A stretch of 64,000 nt of DNA from Lachnospiraceae bacterium 28-4 (GTDB lineage: Bacteria; Bacillota; Clostridia; Lachnospirales; Lachnospiraceae). A program made the position numbers and the translations under genes. This document shows positions 52,611 through 60,685 of this stretch, one piece after another. The notes under the pieces were generated by a model, which saw only the letters and a program-made list of their open reading frames with translations, had not been told where the DNA came from and did no database searches. The stretch covers positions 397,391-461,390 of the forward strand of contig KE159599.1 in NCBI GenBank assembly GCA_000403275.2, in the 5' to 3' direction. Numbering within the stretch: position 1 is the first letter of the stretch; each line of letters begins with the position of its first letter.

Positions 52611-52672
52611 ATTATAGCCATATCTGTATATATGAAAAGGTGCAATTTTGATCTAAATGACCATGCCACTTT
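52611..52672 (-). promoter_or_regulatory. Candidate PdxR-type operator and promoter of pdxST
   Basis: On the minus strand AAAGTGG (52672-52666) and AAAATTG (52649-52643) are direct repeats 23 bases apart. They are followed by CTTTTC (52639-52634), a 17-base spacer and TATAAT (52616-52611). The distance from the second repeat to the -10 is within one base of that in the ECF S-component promoter at 42872-42933. Confidence 0.6.
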
Positions 52673-52683
52673 GGATTTCTATG

Positions 52684-52712
52684 TTGTATTTTTTCTTCGG
52701 TTCGGGTAAAAT
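52684..52712 (+). promoter_or_regulatory. Promoter of the small gene at 52781
   Basis: TTGTAT (52684-52689), 17-base spacer, TAAAAT (52707-52712). It is divergent from the pdxST promoter, with the operator block of pdxST ending 12 bases upstream. A GTCTG/CAGAC hairpin (52740-52762) lies in the leader. Confidence 0.5.
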
Positions 52713-52780
52713 ATTGGTAAGACACTCGATAGAAATCTCTGTCTGGGGCAAGGCCCGCAGACCTAGGAAGGGAGAAAGGT

Positions 52781-53080
52781 ATGCAAAAGAAATATGAACG
52801 AGCTTCTTTAATCGTAACGGCAGAACAATATGAGCTGGATAAGGGACTGGAAGACGGCTTTGAATTATATACCAAGGTCATTACCAACGGCTGGATCAGC
52901 ACCGACGGCCTGTTCAAGCTCACCCGCCCGGACGGCTCCGTGGTATGCCCGTTTATCCAGAACAGGCGAGGGGTTATCTTTATCCGCGAAGGCGACTATA
53001 TCATTACGGAAAACGACCATGAACGCCATGTGTGCGGAGCGGATAAATTTTTCAAACGTTTTACCCCTGTAGAAGACTAA
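52781..53080 (+). CDS. Hypothetical protein, 99 residues
   Basis: A soluble protein starting MQKKYERASLIVTAEQYELDK. The middle (ISTDGLFKLTRPDGSVVCPF and NRRGVIFIREGDYIITE) looks like a small beta barrel; the C-terminus has HERHVCGADKFFKRF. GGGAGAAAGG precedes the ATG. It is divergent from pdxST. No family recognised; the 73-base gap to cutC suggests possible co-transcription. Confidence 0.65.
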   Translation: MQKKYERASLIVTAEQYELDKGLEDGFELYTKVITNGWISTDGLFKLTRPDGSVVCPFIQNRRGVIFIREGDYIITENDHERHVCGADKFFKRFTPVED

Positions 53081-53153
53081 CCGGTAAAAACATCTGTAAA
53101 GCAGATGATAATCCGCATAAAAAACAGCTTGGGGAAAGGGTATTATTGTTCAA

Positions 53154-53933
53154 ATGAAAATTTCCACGGAAAATAAAGGCCGAAACGGCGGAAAATACAT
53201 CTTGGAATGCTGTGTGGACAGCGTGGAATCGGCGCTTCAAGCCGAAAAAGGCGGTGCGGACCGGCTGGAACTTTGTTCCAATCTGGTCATAGGCGGCACT
53301 ACGCCTACCCTCGCCCTGTTCCGGCAGATACGGGAACATACGAATATCCCCATCCATGTCCTTCTCCGTCCCCGTTTCGGCGATTTTCTATATACGGATC
53401 AGGAACTTGGCATCATCGCCAAAGAAATCGATATGTTTCGCGAAGCCGGGGCGGAGGGCATCGTAATCGGCTGTCTGAAACCCGACGGCAATCTGGATCT
53501 TGAAGCGATGCGTTCTTTGATAGACCATAGCGGTCAAATGAAGATCACTTTGCACCGTGCTTTTGACATGTGCGTCAATCCTTTCCACACATTGGAACTT
53601 GCGAAATCTCTTGGCATTCATGCGATTCTCACCTCAGGCTGCCAGCCCTCCTGCCTGGAAGGTATTGACTTAATCAGGCAACTGGATGAAAAAGCGGAGG
53701 GTCGGATTGCTATCATGGCGGGAGCCGGTATCCAGGAAAACAGCGCAAAGATCCTGAAGGAACAGACAAAGATCACCTCTTTTCATATGTCCGGCAAAAA
53801 AATCCGGGAAAGCGGAATGCAATTCCGCAATCCTAATGTTGCCATGGGACTGCCGGGTATGGGAGAATATGAAATATGGGAAACCTCTGCCGATGCGGTT
53901 GCCGCCGTCCGAAAAGTACTCTCCGGTTATTGA
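53154..53933 (+). CDS. cutC: CutC-family TIM-barrel protein
   Basis: A 259-residue protein starting MKISTENKGRNGGKYILE. Family marks are ECCVDSVESALQAEKGGADRLELC, LRPRFGDFLYT, VIGCLKPDGNLD and TLHRAFDMC. CutC was linked to copper handling, but its reaction is unknown. The N-terminal 12 residues are longer than usual, so translation could start later, although no better ATG follows. It is followed by a bidirectional terminator. Confidence 0.9.
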   Translation: MKISTENKGRNGGKYILECCVDSVESALQAEKGGADRLELCSNLVIGGTTPTLALFRQIREHTNIPIHVLLRPRFGDFLYTDQELGIIAKEIDMFREAGAEGIVIGCLKPDGNLDLEAMRSLIDHSGQMKITLHRAFDMCVNPFHTLELAKSLGIHAILTSGCQPSCLEGIDLIRQLDEKAEGRIAIMAGAGIQENSAKILKEQTKITSFHMSGKKIRESGMQFRNPNVAMGLPGMGEYEIWETSADAVAAVRKVLSGY

Positions 53934-54013
53934 TCCGAAAAGATTGCACTGCTGGCACGGCAGCCGAATCGCAAATGGATACTCCATTGCCAGCTGCAGG
54001 ACTTTTGATTTAC

Positions 54014-54077
54014 AAAAAAAAGCGCCGGACATTCTATCTTCATAACCCGAAGACAGAACGTCCGGCATTTCATTTTT
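54014..54077. terminator. Bidirectional terminator between cutC and the GH13 gene
   Basis: GCCGGAC (54024-54030) pairs with GTCCGGC (54060-54066), with additional pairing inside (TTCTATCTTC/GAAGACAGAA). An A-run lies on the left (54014-54021) and a T-rich run on the right (to 54077). It serves both convergent genes. Confidence 0.85.
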
Positions 54078-54084
54078 TCTCTGT

Positions 54085-55395
54085 TTATCTCTCCATTTTC
54101 CAGAAATAAGCGCTGTAAGGAGGAAGTTCACTGCCGCCTCCGAAATCATGCGCTTCTCCGCTGATCAGGTCTACCGCCGTACCGCATCCTGCATCAAAAT
54201 GAGCCGTAAAGCTCTCGCCGTCCGCATTAACAGCCACCAGCACCCTCTCCTGATCTGTCTTTCTTTCAAAAATACACTGCTTATTTGTCAAAACAACAGA
54301 ACGGAAAGCTCCGTAGTTTAATGCCTCCGAATTCTTCTTCGCCTCCGCCAGCTTTGAAATAAATTCCGACAGTTCGTTAAAGACCGGTTCCGCAAAGCTC
54401 GCCCGCAGCGCCGGGTCGCCTTCGCTCTTATTTGCTTTTGCCCCCCATTCGCTTCCGTAATACACGCACGGAATCCCCGGCATGCCGAAACAAATAGCAT
54501 AGATCAGCGGCAAATGCTTCTCATTCGTCAATATGCTGGCAATTCTCGATACATCGTGGTTATCCACAAAAGAAAGAAGATGTTTTCCTTTGTACAAAGT
54601 CCAGTTTTCCGGCCCGAACTGCCGCATCAGCGAATGATTGATCTCAAACATATTCATGCTGTTAAAGCTGGAATGAAGTCCCTTATAACATTCATAGTTT
54701 GTAGCGGAATGCAGCATCCCGTCGTTCATCATCTGGTTATAATCCCCATGGAGCATCTCGCCCACGAGGAAAAACTCATTCTTCTTTCCATCCGTAAAAT
54801 TCCTTAACCGGCGCACGAAATCATGATCCAGGCAATACGCCACATCCAGCCTAAGCCCGTCAATATCAAACTCGTCGATCCAGGAAGCCACGCTGTCGAA
54901 AATATGCCCGATCACTTCTTCATTTCTAAGGTTCAGCTTCACCAGATCATAGTTGCCCTCCCAGCCTTCATACCAGAGGCCGTCGTTATAATTGGAATTT
55001 CCTCCCAGATTAATATGGAACCAATTCAGGTAAGGGGAATGCTCCCTGTTTTTCAGCACGTCCTGAAACTGGGTAAATCCTCTCCCCACATGATTGAAAA
55101 CACCGTCCAGCACGATACGGATTCCATTTTCATGCAGCTTTTCGCATACCTTTTTAAAATCCTCATTCGTCCCAAGTCTGCCGTCTATCTTCCTGTAATC
55201 CCTCGTATTATACCCATGAGTATCCGATTCAAACACAGGCGAAAAATAAACTGCGTTTATCCCCAGCTTCTTCATATGGGGGATCCAATCCAATACTTTC
55301 AGTATCCTTGATTCCACCACGCCGTCGTTTTCAAAAGGCGCTCCACAAAAACCCAGTGGATAGATCTGATAAAAAACGCTTTCATATGCCCACAT
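54085..55395 (-). CDS. GH13-family alpha-amylase (neopullulanase/maltogenic type)
   Basis: A 436-residue intracellular glycosidase; there is no signal peptide. Catalytic regions: GIRIVLDGVFNHVGRGF (region I), DGLRLDVAYCLD with nucleophile Asp (II), FFLVGEMLHGDY with acid/base Glu (III) and LLSFVDNHDVSRIAS (IV). The C-terminal domain (about 360-436) is a beta sandwich. It lacks the N-terminal domain of neopullulanases, so it is a short cytosolic alpha-glucan hydrolase for maltodextrins. No sugar-transport genes are adjacent. Confidence 0.92.
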   Translation of the reverse strand: MWAYESVFYQIYPLGFCGAPFENDGVVESRILKVLDWIPHMKKLGINAVYFSPVFESDTHGYNTRDYRKIDGRLGTNEDFKKVCEKLHENGIRIVLDGVFNHVGRGFTQFQDVLKNREHSPYLNWFHINLGGNSNYNDGLWYEGWEGNYDLVKLNLRNEEVIGHIFDSVASWIDEFDIDGLRLDVAYCLDHDFVRRLRNFTDGKKNEFFLVGEMLHGDYNQMMNDGMLHSATNYECYKGLHSSFNSMNMFEINHSLMRQFGPENWTLYKGKHLLSFVDNHDVSRIASILTNEKHLPLIYAICFGMPGIPCVYYGSEWGAKANKSEGDPALRASFAEPVFNELSEFISKLAEAKKNSEALNYGAFRSVVLTNKQCIFERKTDQERVLVAVNADGESFTAHFDAGCGTAVDLISGEAHDFGGGSELPPYSAYFWKMER

Positions 55396-55727
55396 CTTAT
55401 TATTCCTCCTAATTCCAATATGCCATTGCCAGATTTTTTAACCTTTTTCATTTTACCACAAAATCTTCTGTTTTTATATAAAAATATTTAGCCCGTATAA
55501 TTTGACCCAACCGGTATTTTGCAATATCTGAAAGAAATGACTTGCAAAATAAAAATTTTATATTTCCCTCCCTATTTTTCTTTCCTTCGACCTTTTTCAA
55601 AAAGAAATCCCCAAAATCCACAGAGTTATCCACATATGACATCTATGTCATATAATATGACTCATAAATCATTTTAAGGAAATTATGACGTCACCAGGCT
55701 TCATTTTATACTTTTCATGTTTTACTC
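55396..55727. other. AT-rich spacer with a single DnaA box
   Basis: About 330 bases with no convincing gene; a 64-residue open frame on the minus strand (55448-55642) has no ribosome site and low complexity. The stretch contains one perfect DnaA box TTATCCACA (55626-55634) and a small ATATGACAT/ATGTCATAT hairpin (about 55632-55652). Promoters for the GH13 gene and endonuclease IV flank it. Confidence 0.5.
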
Positions 55728-55828
55728 CATTTCTGCGCGGCTTTATTGCGCAAAGCCAGCCTGGCTTTCAAGTTTGTGGATGCCGCGCAGACACAAACTT
55801 GGGATTGAAAATTTTTAATTTTCAATCT
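55728..55828 (-). repeat. Pseudoknot-capable element, copy 2
   Basis: Read on the minus strand, hairpin AAGTTTGTG/CACAAACTT has a loop with TGCGCGGC. The downstream strand GCCGCGCA (55743-55736) pairs with it over 8 bases and is followed by GAAATGGAG. Between them is an extra AAAGCCA/TGGCTTT hairpin. Upstream of the main hairpin is a GATTGAAAAT/ATTTTCAATC hairpin. No gene follows on this strand apart from a five-codon open frame. Confidence 0.6.
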
Positions 55829-55912
55829 TCCATCTAAAAAAATCCATAATTTACACCATATCACCCTTTTGCTATAATACTATTATCTAAAAAAATACTG
55901 GAGAAAAAAAGA

Positions 55913-56779
55913 ATGTTAAAAATAGGTTCACATGTTGGAATGAAAGGAAAAGAAATGATGTTGGGATCGGCGAAGGAAGCCTGTTCCTACGGAGCCAATA
56001 CTTATATGATATTTACAGGAGCGCCGCAGAACACAAAGCGCAAACCCATATCGGATCTGAATATCGAAGCCGCCTGGGAATTTATGAAACAACATGATAT
56101 TACGGAACCCATTATCCACGCCCCGTACATTATCAACCTGGGCAACACGGTAAATGAAGAGACATTCCGGCTGGCAGTGGAATTCCTGTCCATGGATATC
56201 GAACGCACCGCCGCTATGGGATGCCATACGCTGGTTCTCCACCCCGGTTCCCATGTAGGCGCCGGTGCCGACGCCGGCATACGCCGGATCGCCCAGGGGC
56301 TTAACGAGATCCTTTCCGCCGGCACGCCCTGCTGCATCGCATTAGAGACCATGGCCGGCAAAGGATCTGAAATCGGGAGAAATTTTGAAGAGCTGGCTGC
56401 TATTTTTGATAAAGTAACCTATAATGACAAACTCCGCATCTGCCTGGACACCTGTCATATGCACGACGGTGGATACGATATCGTCCACGATTTTGACAGC
56501 GTGATAGACAAGTTAGACAGACTGATCGGCAAGGAACAAGTGGCGGCCATCCATATCAATGACAGCAAAAATCCTTGCGGAGCCAGGAAAGACAGGCATG
56601 CCAATATCGGCAAGGGCCATATCGGCTTCGATGCCCTGCATGCCATCGTACACCATCCCGCTTTCCCCGAAGTGCCAAAAATATTAGAGACGCCCTATCA
56701 GCCCTCTGAAAACGATCCTTCCAAACTGGTTCCTCCTTACAAGGAAGAAATCGCGCGGTTAAGAAGCGCTCAAACCTGA
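55913..56779 (+). CDS. nfo: Endonuclease IV (AP endonuclease)
   Basis: A 288-residue TIM-barrel enzyme with three zinc ions that cuts DNA at abasic sites. Marks: IGSHVGMKG at the start, [72 protein letters not shown] and ILETPYQ near the end (each carries metal ligands). Length is normal. It is the first of several DNA-metabolism genes in this region, convergent with the helicase. Confidence 0.95.
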   Translation: MLKIGSHVGMKGKEMMLGSAKEACSYGANTYMIFTGAPQNTKRKPISDLNIEAAWEFMKQHDITEPIIHAPYIINLGNTVNEETFRLAVEFLSMDIERTAAMGCHTLVLHPGSHVGAGADAGIRRIAQGLNEILSAGTPCCIALETMAGKGSEIGRNFEELAAIFDKVTYNDKLRICLDTCHMHDGGYDIVHDFDSVIDKLDRLIGKEQVAAIHINDSKNPCGARKDRHANIGKGHIGFDALHAIVHHPAFPEVPKILETPYQPSENDPSKLVPPYKEEIARLRSAQT

Positions 56780-56808
56780 AGCCGGACTTTTCCGTATCCT
56801 CCCATTTT

Positions 56809-59211
56809 TTATAACCATTCATCCCAGAAACGTTCCACCCGTTTCGCCACTCTGTCCGCCGTAACGATTTCAAAGCCTTCCCATTCTCTGGGAAACATCC
56901 GCTGGTAGGAACCGTTTAAAAAGCGCTCGTCCAGAAGGGCAATGACCCCCACATCTTCATCCGTGCGGATCACCCTTCCGGCCGCTTGCAGCACCTTATT
57001 CATCCCGGGATAGCGGTAGGCATAGTCGAAACCGTGATTGCCCGCCTCGTCGAAATATTTTTTCAATATCTCCCGCTCATTGCATACCTGGGGCAGCCCC
57101 GTTCCTACTATAATAGCTCCGATCAGACTATCTTTTTTCAGATCAATGCCTTCGCTGAAGATTCCTCCCAGAACACAGAAACCGAGCAGACTCCTCTCCT
57201 CTTCTCCTTTATTCTCTCCAAACTGCTGCAAAAACTCCTCTCTGGACCTTTCATCCATGCGGTCCTCCTGAACAATACAGTCTATTTGCTGCCCTTCCGC
57301 AAAATATTCCATAAAAATATCATATATCCTCTGTAAAAAAATATGGGATGGAAAGAATATCATATAATTTCCGTAACGGTTTTTTACGATTTCATAAATA
57401 TACCGCGCAATATGGCGATACTCCTCTTCCGTTCTCCGGCTGTATTTGCTGGTGACGTCGCTCCCGACCAAAAGCTTCTTGCGTCCGGGATCAAAAACCG
57501 ACCGTGCATAGACCTCATAATCCCCCTCTTCCGCCCCGAGCAATGCCTTATAATATTCGATCGGCAGCAAAGTAGCGGAAAAAAGAATCGTACTCCTTCC
57601 CCTTCCCATGCACTCCCTTAAGTTCACCGAGGGATTGACACAAAAAAGCTTTAAAATAAAGTGCCCGTCCTCCCGGAGTTCGGAATACGTCACGTAATTT
57701 TCATCCACCCTTTCATACATATCCAGAAAATGCATGACCTCGAAATAAAAGTCCAGTACTTCCTTTCGCACCTCTTTCCCATGCACCATCCCTTCGGCAT
57801 CCTCTTCCAGATAAGTCTCCATGGCGGAATGGAGCCGGCGCAGCGCTGTCACAAAGGGTTCAATATATTCTTCGATCTGATAAGCGCCGCATTCCCTTTT
57901 GATCGCCAGAAGTTCCCTGTTGCATTTCTCCAGTCTCCGCACCATCCGGTCATCCATTCCCGTGACCGTCCGCTTCAGCTTCAGAAAATCTTCCTTGCAC
58001 AGAACCGCACTGTACATTTCCCGTCCCCGTTCCACCAGGTTATGCGCTTCGTCGATCAGAAAAATATATTCTCCTTTCACTCCTTCGGAAAAAAATCGTT
58101 TTAAATATACATGGGGATCAAATACATAATTATAATCGCAGATAATTCCATCCGAAAACAGGCTCATATCCAGCCCCATTTCAAAAGGGCAGACTCTGTG
58201 CGTTCTTGCGTAGCCTTCGATCTCTTCCCTGCTGAAATTATCCAAATGAGTCAACAAATCATAGATCGCATCGTTAATTCTGTCATAATGTCCCTTGGCG
58301 TAAGGGCAGTATTCCGGGTTACATTCCGTCTCTTCCATGAAACATATTTTGTCCTTTGCAGTCAATGTCACTGTCTTAAAATGCAGCCCTCTCTGCCTCA
58401 AAACCCGGAACGTATGATCTGCTACCGTCCTTGTAATCGTTTTTGCCGTCAGATAAAAGATTCTTTCTCCCTTTCCCTCCCCGATGGCCTTTACCGCAGG
58501 AAAAACTGTGGATATGGTTTTTCCTGCCCCTGTAGGCGCTTCTACAAACAGCTTTTTTTTATGATAAATCGTCCGATACACATAAGTGACAAGATCCTTC
58601 TGCCCCTCCCGGTAATCGAACGGAAATAACAGTTTTTTAATCGATTCCTGCCGCTCTGCCTTCCACCAAAACTGGAAGTCCGCCCATTTCCTGTACTGGT
58701 TCATCACATCTTCGAACCATTCTTCCAATTCCCCGAAGATATAATCATAATGGAAATACTTGATTTCCTCCGTATCCATATTGCAATAAGTCATTCTTAC
58801 CCTGATTCCATCCAGTCTTTCCTGCTTCGCGTGCATATACGCATAACATTTTGCCTGTGCAAGATGAACCGGCGCGGGTTTTTTCAATTTCTTAAGATCC
58901 TGGTAAGTTCCTTTTATCTCATCTATCGTCACCGCATATCCCTGCCCCGCATGCTCTCCCATATCCTTGATAATGCCATCCGCCCTTCCTTCTACGATTA
59001 CCGTATACTGCTCGGTTTCGTACCGGTACTTTAAGGCAACCTCCGCCCGATAATCCGCCCCCATTCTTTTCTGAATCATCCGGTGAATCCTTCCGCCCTC
59101 CAGCATGGCATTTTCCAGCGAAGAAGCCCTCCTGTTGTCAATATTCCCTGACCGCAATATAAATTCCACCAGATTACGCACCGAAGTACGAATTTCCGTC
59201 TTATCCGCCAT
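56809..59211 (-). CDS. DinG/Rad3 (XPD-like) ATP-dependent DNA helicase
   Basis: An 800-residue superfamily 2 helicase. An N-terminal PD-(D/E)XK nuclease-like segment is suggested by VEGRADGIIKD ... VTIDEIKGTY (about 60-95). Walker A is VEAPTGAGKTIST (about 225); the Fe-S cluster Cys residues are in CFMEETECNPEYCPYAKG and RVCPFEM; the DEAH box is FLIDEAHNL; and motif VI AAGRVIRTDEDVG is at the end. The start MADKTEIRTS at 59211 follows AGGTGG. The PD-(D/E)XK plus XPD-like layout is known for a group of clostridial DinG-like proteins. Role in repair is inferred. Confidence 0.9.
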   Translation of the reverse strand: MADKTEIRTSVRNLVEFILRSGNIDNRRASSLENAMLEGGRIHRMIQKRMGADYRAEVALKYRYETEQYTVIVEGRADGIIKDMGEHAGQGYAVTIDEIKGTYQDLKKLKKPAPVHLAQAKCYAYMHAKQERLDGIRVRMTYCNMDTEEIKYFHYDYIFGELEEWFEDVMNQYRKWADFQFWWKAERQESIKKLLFPFDYREGQKDLVTYVYRTIYHKKKLFVEAPTGAGKTISTVFPAVKAIGEGKGERIFYLTAKTITRTVADHTFRVLRQRGLHFKTVTLTAKDKICFMEETECNPEYCPYAKGHYDRINDAIYDLLTHLDNFSREEIEGYARTHRVCPFEMGLDMSLFSDGIICDYNYVFDPHVYLKRFFSEGVKGEYIFLIDEAHNLVERGREMYSAVLCKEDFLKLKRTVTGMDDRMVRRLEKCNRELLAIKRECGAYQIEEYIEPFVTALRRLHSAMETYLEEDAEGMVHGKEVRKEVLDFYFEVMHFLDMYERVDENYVTYSELREDGHFILKLFCVNPSVNLRECMGRGRSTILFSATLLPIEYYKALLGAEEGDYEVYARSVFDPGRKKLLVGSDVTSKYSRRTEEEYRHIARYIYEIVKNRYGNYMIFFPSHIFLQRIYDIFMEYFAEGQQIDCIVQEDRMDERSREEFLQQFGENKGEEERSLLGFCVLGGIFSEGIDLKKDSLIGAIIVGTGLPQVCNEREILKKYFDEAGNHGFDYAYRYPGMNKVLQAAGRVIRTDEDVGVIALLDERFLNGSYQRMFPREWEGFEIVTADRVAKRVERFWDEWL

Positions 59212-59411
59212 ATTCCACCTCATCCTATCCCTGACCGCACCATCGAATCCACAGACCACAAAAAAATCCCCATAAGAATAGTCTACTCTATCTCTCATGG
59301 GGAGTCAATTAACCGGAATCTTGTTTACTGCCAGCTGTATTGGCTTGGCATTAATACCGCTGGTTACGAAATGAGGATATCCCTCTTCCGCAGCCAGCAG
59401 CGCTATTGGTA

Positions 59412-59443
59412 TGCGGCGTGAAACTGCCGCCACGCCGCCGCAT
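59412..59443. terminator. GC-rich hairpin after the HPr-like gene
   Basis: GCGGCGTG and CACGCCGC form a perfect 8-bp stem with a 10-base loop, 5 bases after the HPr-like stop on the minus strand. An adjoining GCATGC/GCATGC dyad (59442-59458) overlaps that stop. There is no T-run, so it may stabilise the transcript rather than end it. The rest of 59212-59411 shows no convincing gene. Confidence 0.4.
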
Positions 59444-59447
59444 GCTG

Positions 59448-59672
59448 CTAGCATGCAACTGCAAAACGTTTCATGAACTGCTCGAAATCAGCATCATAGC
59501 CAGTATAAGATACTGTTAAAGTCTGATTAAAATCCAATCCTAACACGCCGACGATGGATTTTGCATCTACAATATATCTATTATATGCAATGTCAACATC
59601 AAATTCACATTTTGACGCTGCTGCCACAAAATCCTTCACTTCAACGGGTCTTAACTTAATTCTATGTTTCAT
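59448..59672 (-). CDS. HPr/Crh-like protein lacking the active-site histidine
   Basis: A 74-residue protein with HPr-type fold. The segment VDAKSIVGVLGLDFNQTLTV aligns with the HPr helix that carries regulatory Ser46 (here Ser in AKSIVG). The region that normally has the phosphorylated His15 (GLHARPA) is shortened to VEVKDFVAAASK, without His. It therefore cannot carry phosphate in the sugar phosphotransferase chain. Like Bacillus Crh, it could be phosphorylated on Ser by HPr kinase and act with CcpA. A cre-like site lies in its leader (59692-59706). Confidence 0.8.
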   Translation of the reverse strand: MKHRIKLRPVEVKDFVAAASKCEFDVDIAYNRYIVDAKSIVGVLGLDFNQTLTVSYTGYDADFEQFMKRFAVAC

Positions 59673-59691
59673 AATAAATCACCCTTTCTTG

Positions 59692-59728
59692 AGAAAAACG
59701 TTTTCTTTGTGGTTACATCTGTATTATA
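59692..59728 (-). promoter_or_regulatory. HPr-like gene promoter with a cre-like site in the leader
   Basis: On the minus strand TATAAT (59728-59723) with TTTACT 16 bases upstream gives a promoter. Downstream of it, AGAAAACGTTTTTC (59706-59693) matches the CcpA cre consensus at 12 of 14 positions and is a near-palindrome. A site between transcription start and the ATG (59672) suits roadblock repression by CcpA. Confidence 0.5.
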
Positions 59729-59901
59729 TCCCATATTTTGTAAAAGTAAAGCAAAAAATTTATGAACAAAATTGGCAAAATTTTCTGTTTTTTTAATAAA
59801 TTTTCAAATTGCACTTTCAGGCTTGCCGATTCCGGTATTCTTTTGTAAAAATTCACAAAAGTAATTGCTTTGCCTCTTTTTGGGTACTTGCACATTGATA
59901 A

Positions 59902-60672
59902 TTATTGCCCAAATTCCACCATATATTCTTGGAATCTAAGAGGCATCATATTTCTTTGCAATTTCAGATTTTTTCTCTCTTTAATAGCTATTTTATGACA
60001 GAAAAAAGCAAACAGTTCCTGATATTCCAATTCCCCCTCCGAATAGGGCGCTATCTTTTCTTCTTCAAAATCCCTGGCCATAACGAGATACCATTCTTTT
60101 GATTTGGGATGTACGGCAAAGATTCCCCGCTTCTCATCATAAATAATGAAATCCAGCAGAGGAAGCCTGTCCGCAAAATGAGGCGCGAGAAAGGTCAATA
60201 CATTGCATTTTGGCCCTATCCTGGAAAACAAGATTCCATTTTCCAATTCCTGGAACCGGAGAAACTCCTTCCAATGGTGTACTTCGTTTCTGGTAAACCG
60301 GGCAAGTTCGAATACTTTATGGACATATGAATTCGCCAGATTCCCCATAATCTCCCTCCCGTCCTTCATTCTTAGCCCGCACACCACCACTTTATATACT
60401 GCCTCCCCCTTTTGTCCGTCTTCACAGGCCAATGCCCTGCATATATCCAGATAAGCCTCGCCCCCGAGCCTTCTGTTTATCGTTTCCGCTACCTTGGCCG
60501 CTTTCCCCTGATCCGGTTGTATCTCCATATAAGCCGCAAACAGGCGCAGGTTTTCCTCCTCTCCCACTTGTATATGAATCCTCTCATGTTCTCTCCTCAG
60601 CGCATAGGCCTCATAAATTCCTGTAAAAATTCCTTCCAAAGAGTCCTCACATATTAAATAATTCTCTTCCAT
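59902..60672 (-). CDS. DUF4130-type DNA-metabolism protein (TIGR03915-like)
   Basis: A 256-residue protein starting MEENYLICEDSLEGIFTGIY. Marks include RTRNEVHHWKEFLRFQ-like ARFTRNEVHHWKEFLRF, FLAPHFADRLPLLDFIIYDEKR and the C-terminal PLRFQEYMVEF. This is the DUF4130/TIGR03915 family, called a probable DNA metabolism protein; in other bacteria it is fused to a uracil-DNA glycosylase. It lies 13 bases after the radical SAM gene and is always its partner. The start at 60672 follows GGAGG. Reaction unknown. Confidence 0.87.
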   Translation of the reverse strand: MEENYLICEDSLEGIFTGIYEAYALRREHERIHIQVGEEENLRLFAAYMEIQPDQGKAAKVAETINRRLGGEAYLDICRALACEDGQKGEAVYKVVVCGLRMKDGREIMGNLANSYVHKVFELARFTRNEVHHWKEFLRFQELENGILFSRIGPKCNVLTFLAPHFADRLPLLDFIIYDEKRGIFAVHPKSKEWYLVMARDFEEEKIAPYSEGELEYQELFAFFCHKIAIKERKNLKLQRNMMPLRFQEYMVEFGQ

Positions 60673-60685
60673 GCCGCCTTCCTCC

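Noticed and set aside
55626-55634. Perfect DnaA box in an AT-rich spacer, possible replication origin
   Set aside because: Only one box is present, with no cluster and no dnaA, dnaN or rpmH nearby.
55448-55642. 64-residue minus-strand frame in the spacer after the GH13 gene
   Set aside because: No ribosome binding site, low-complexity AT-rich sequence, no recognisable domain.
59297-59374. A 25-residue hydrophobic peptide frame on the plus strand, toxin-like
   Set aside because: It has no ribosome binding site and no promoter of note; it lies at the 5' end of the helicase gene on the other strand. Chance is likelier.
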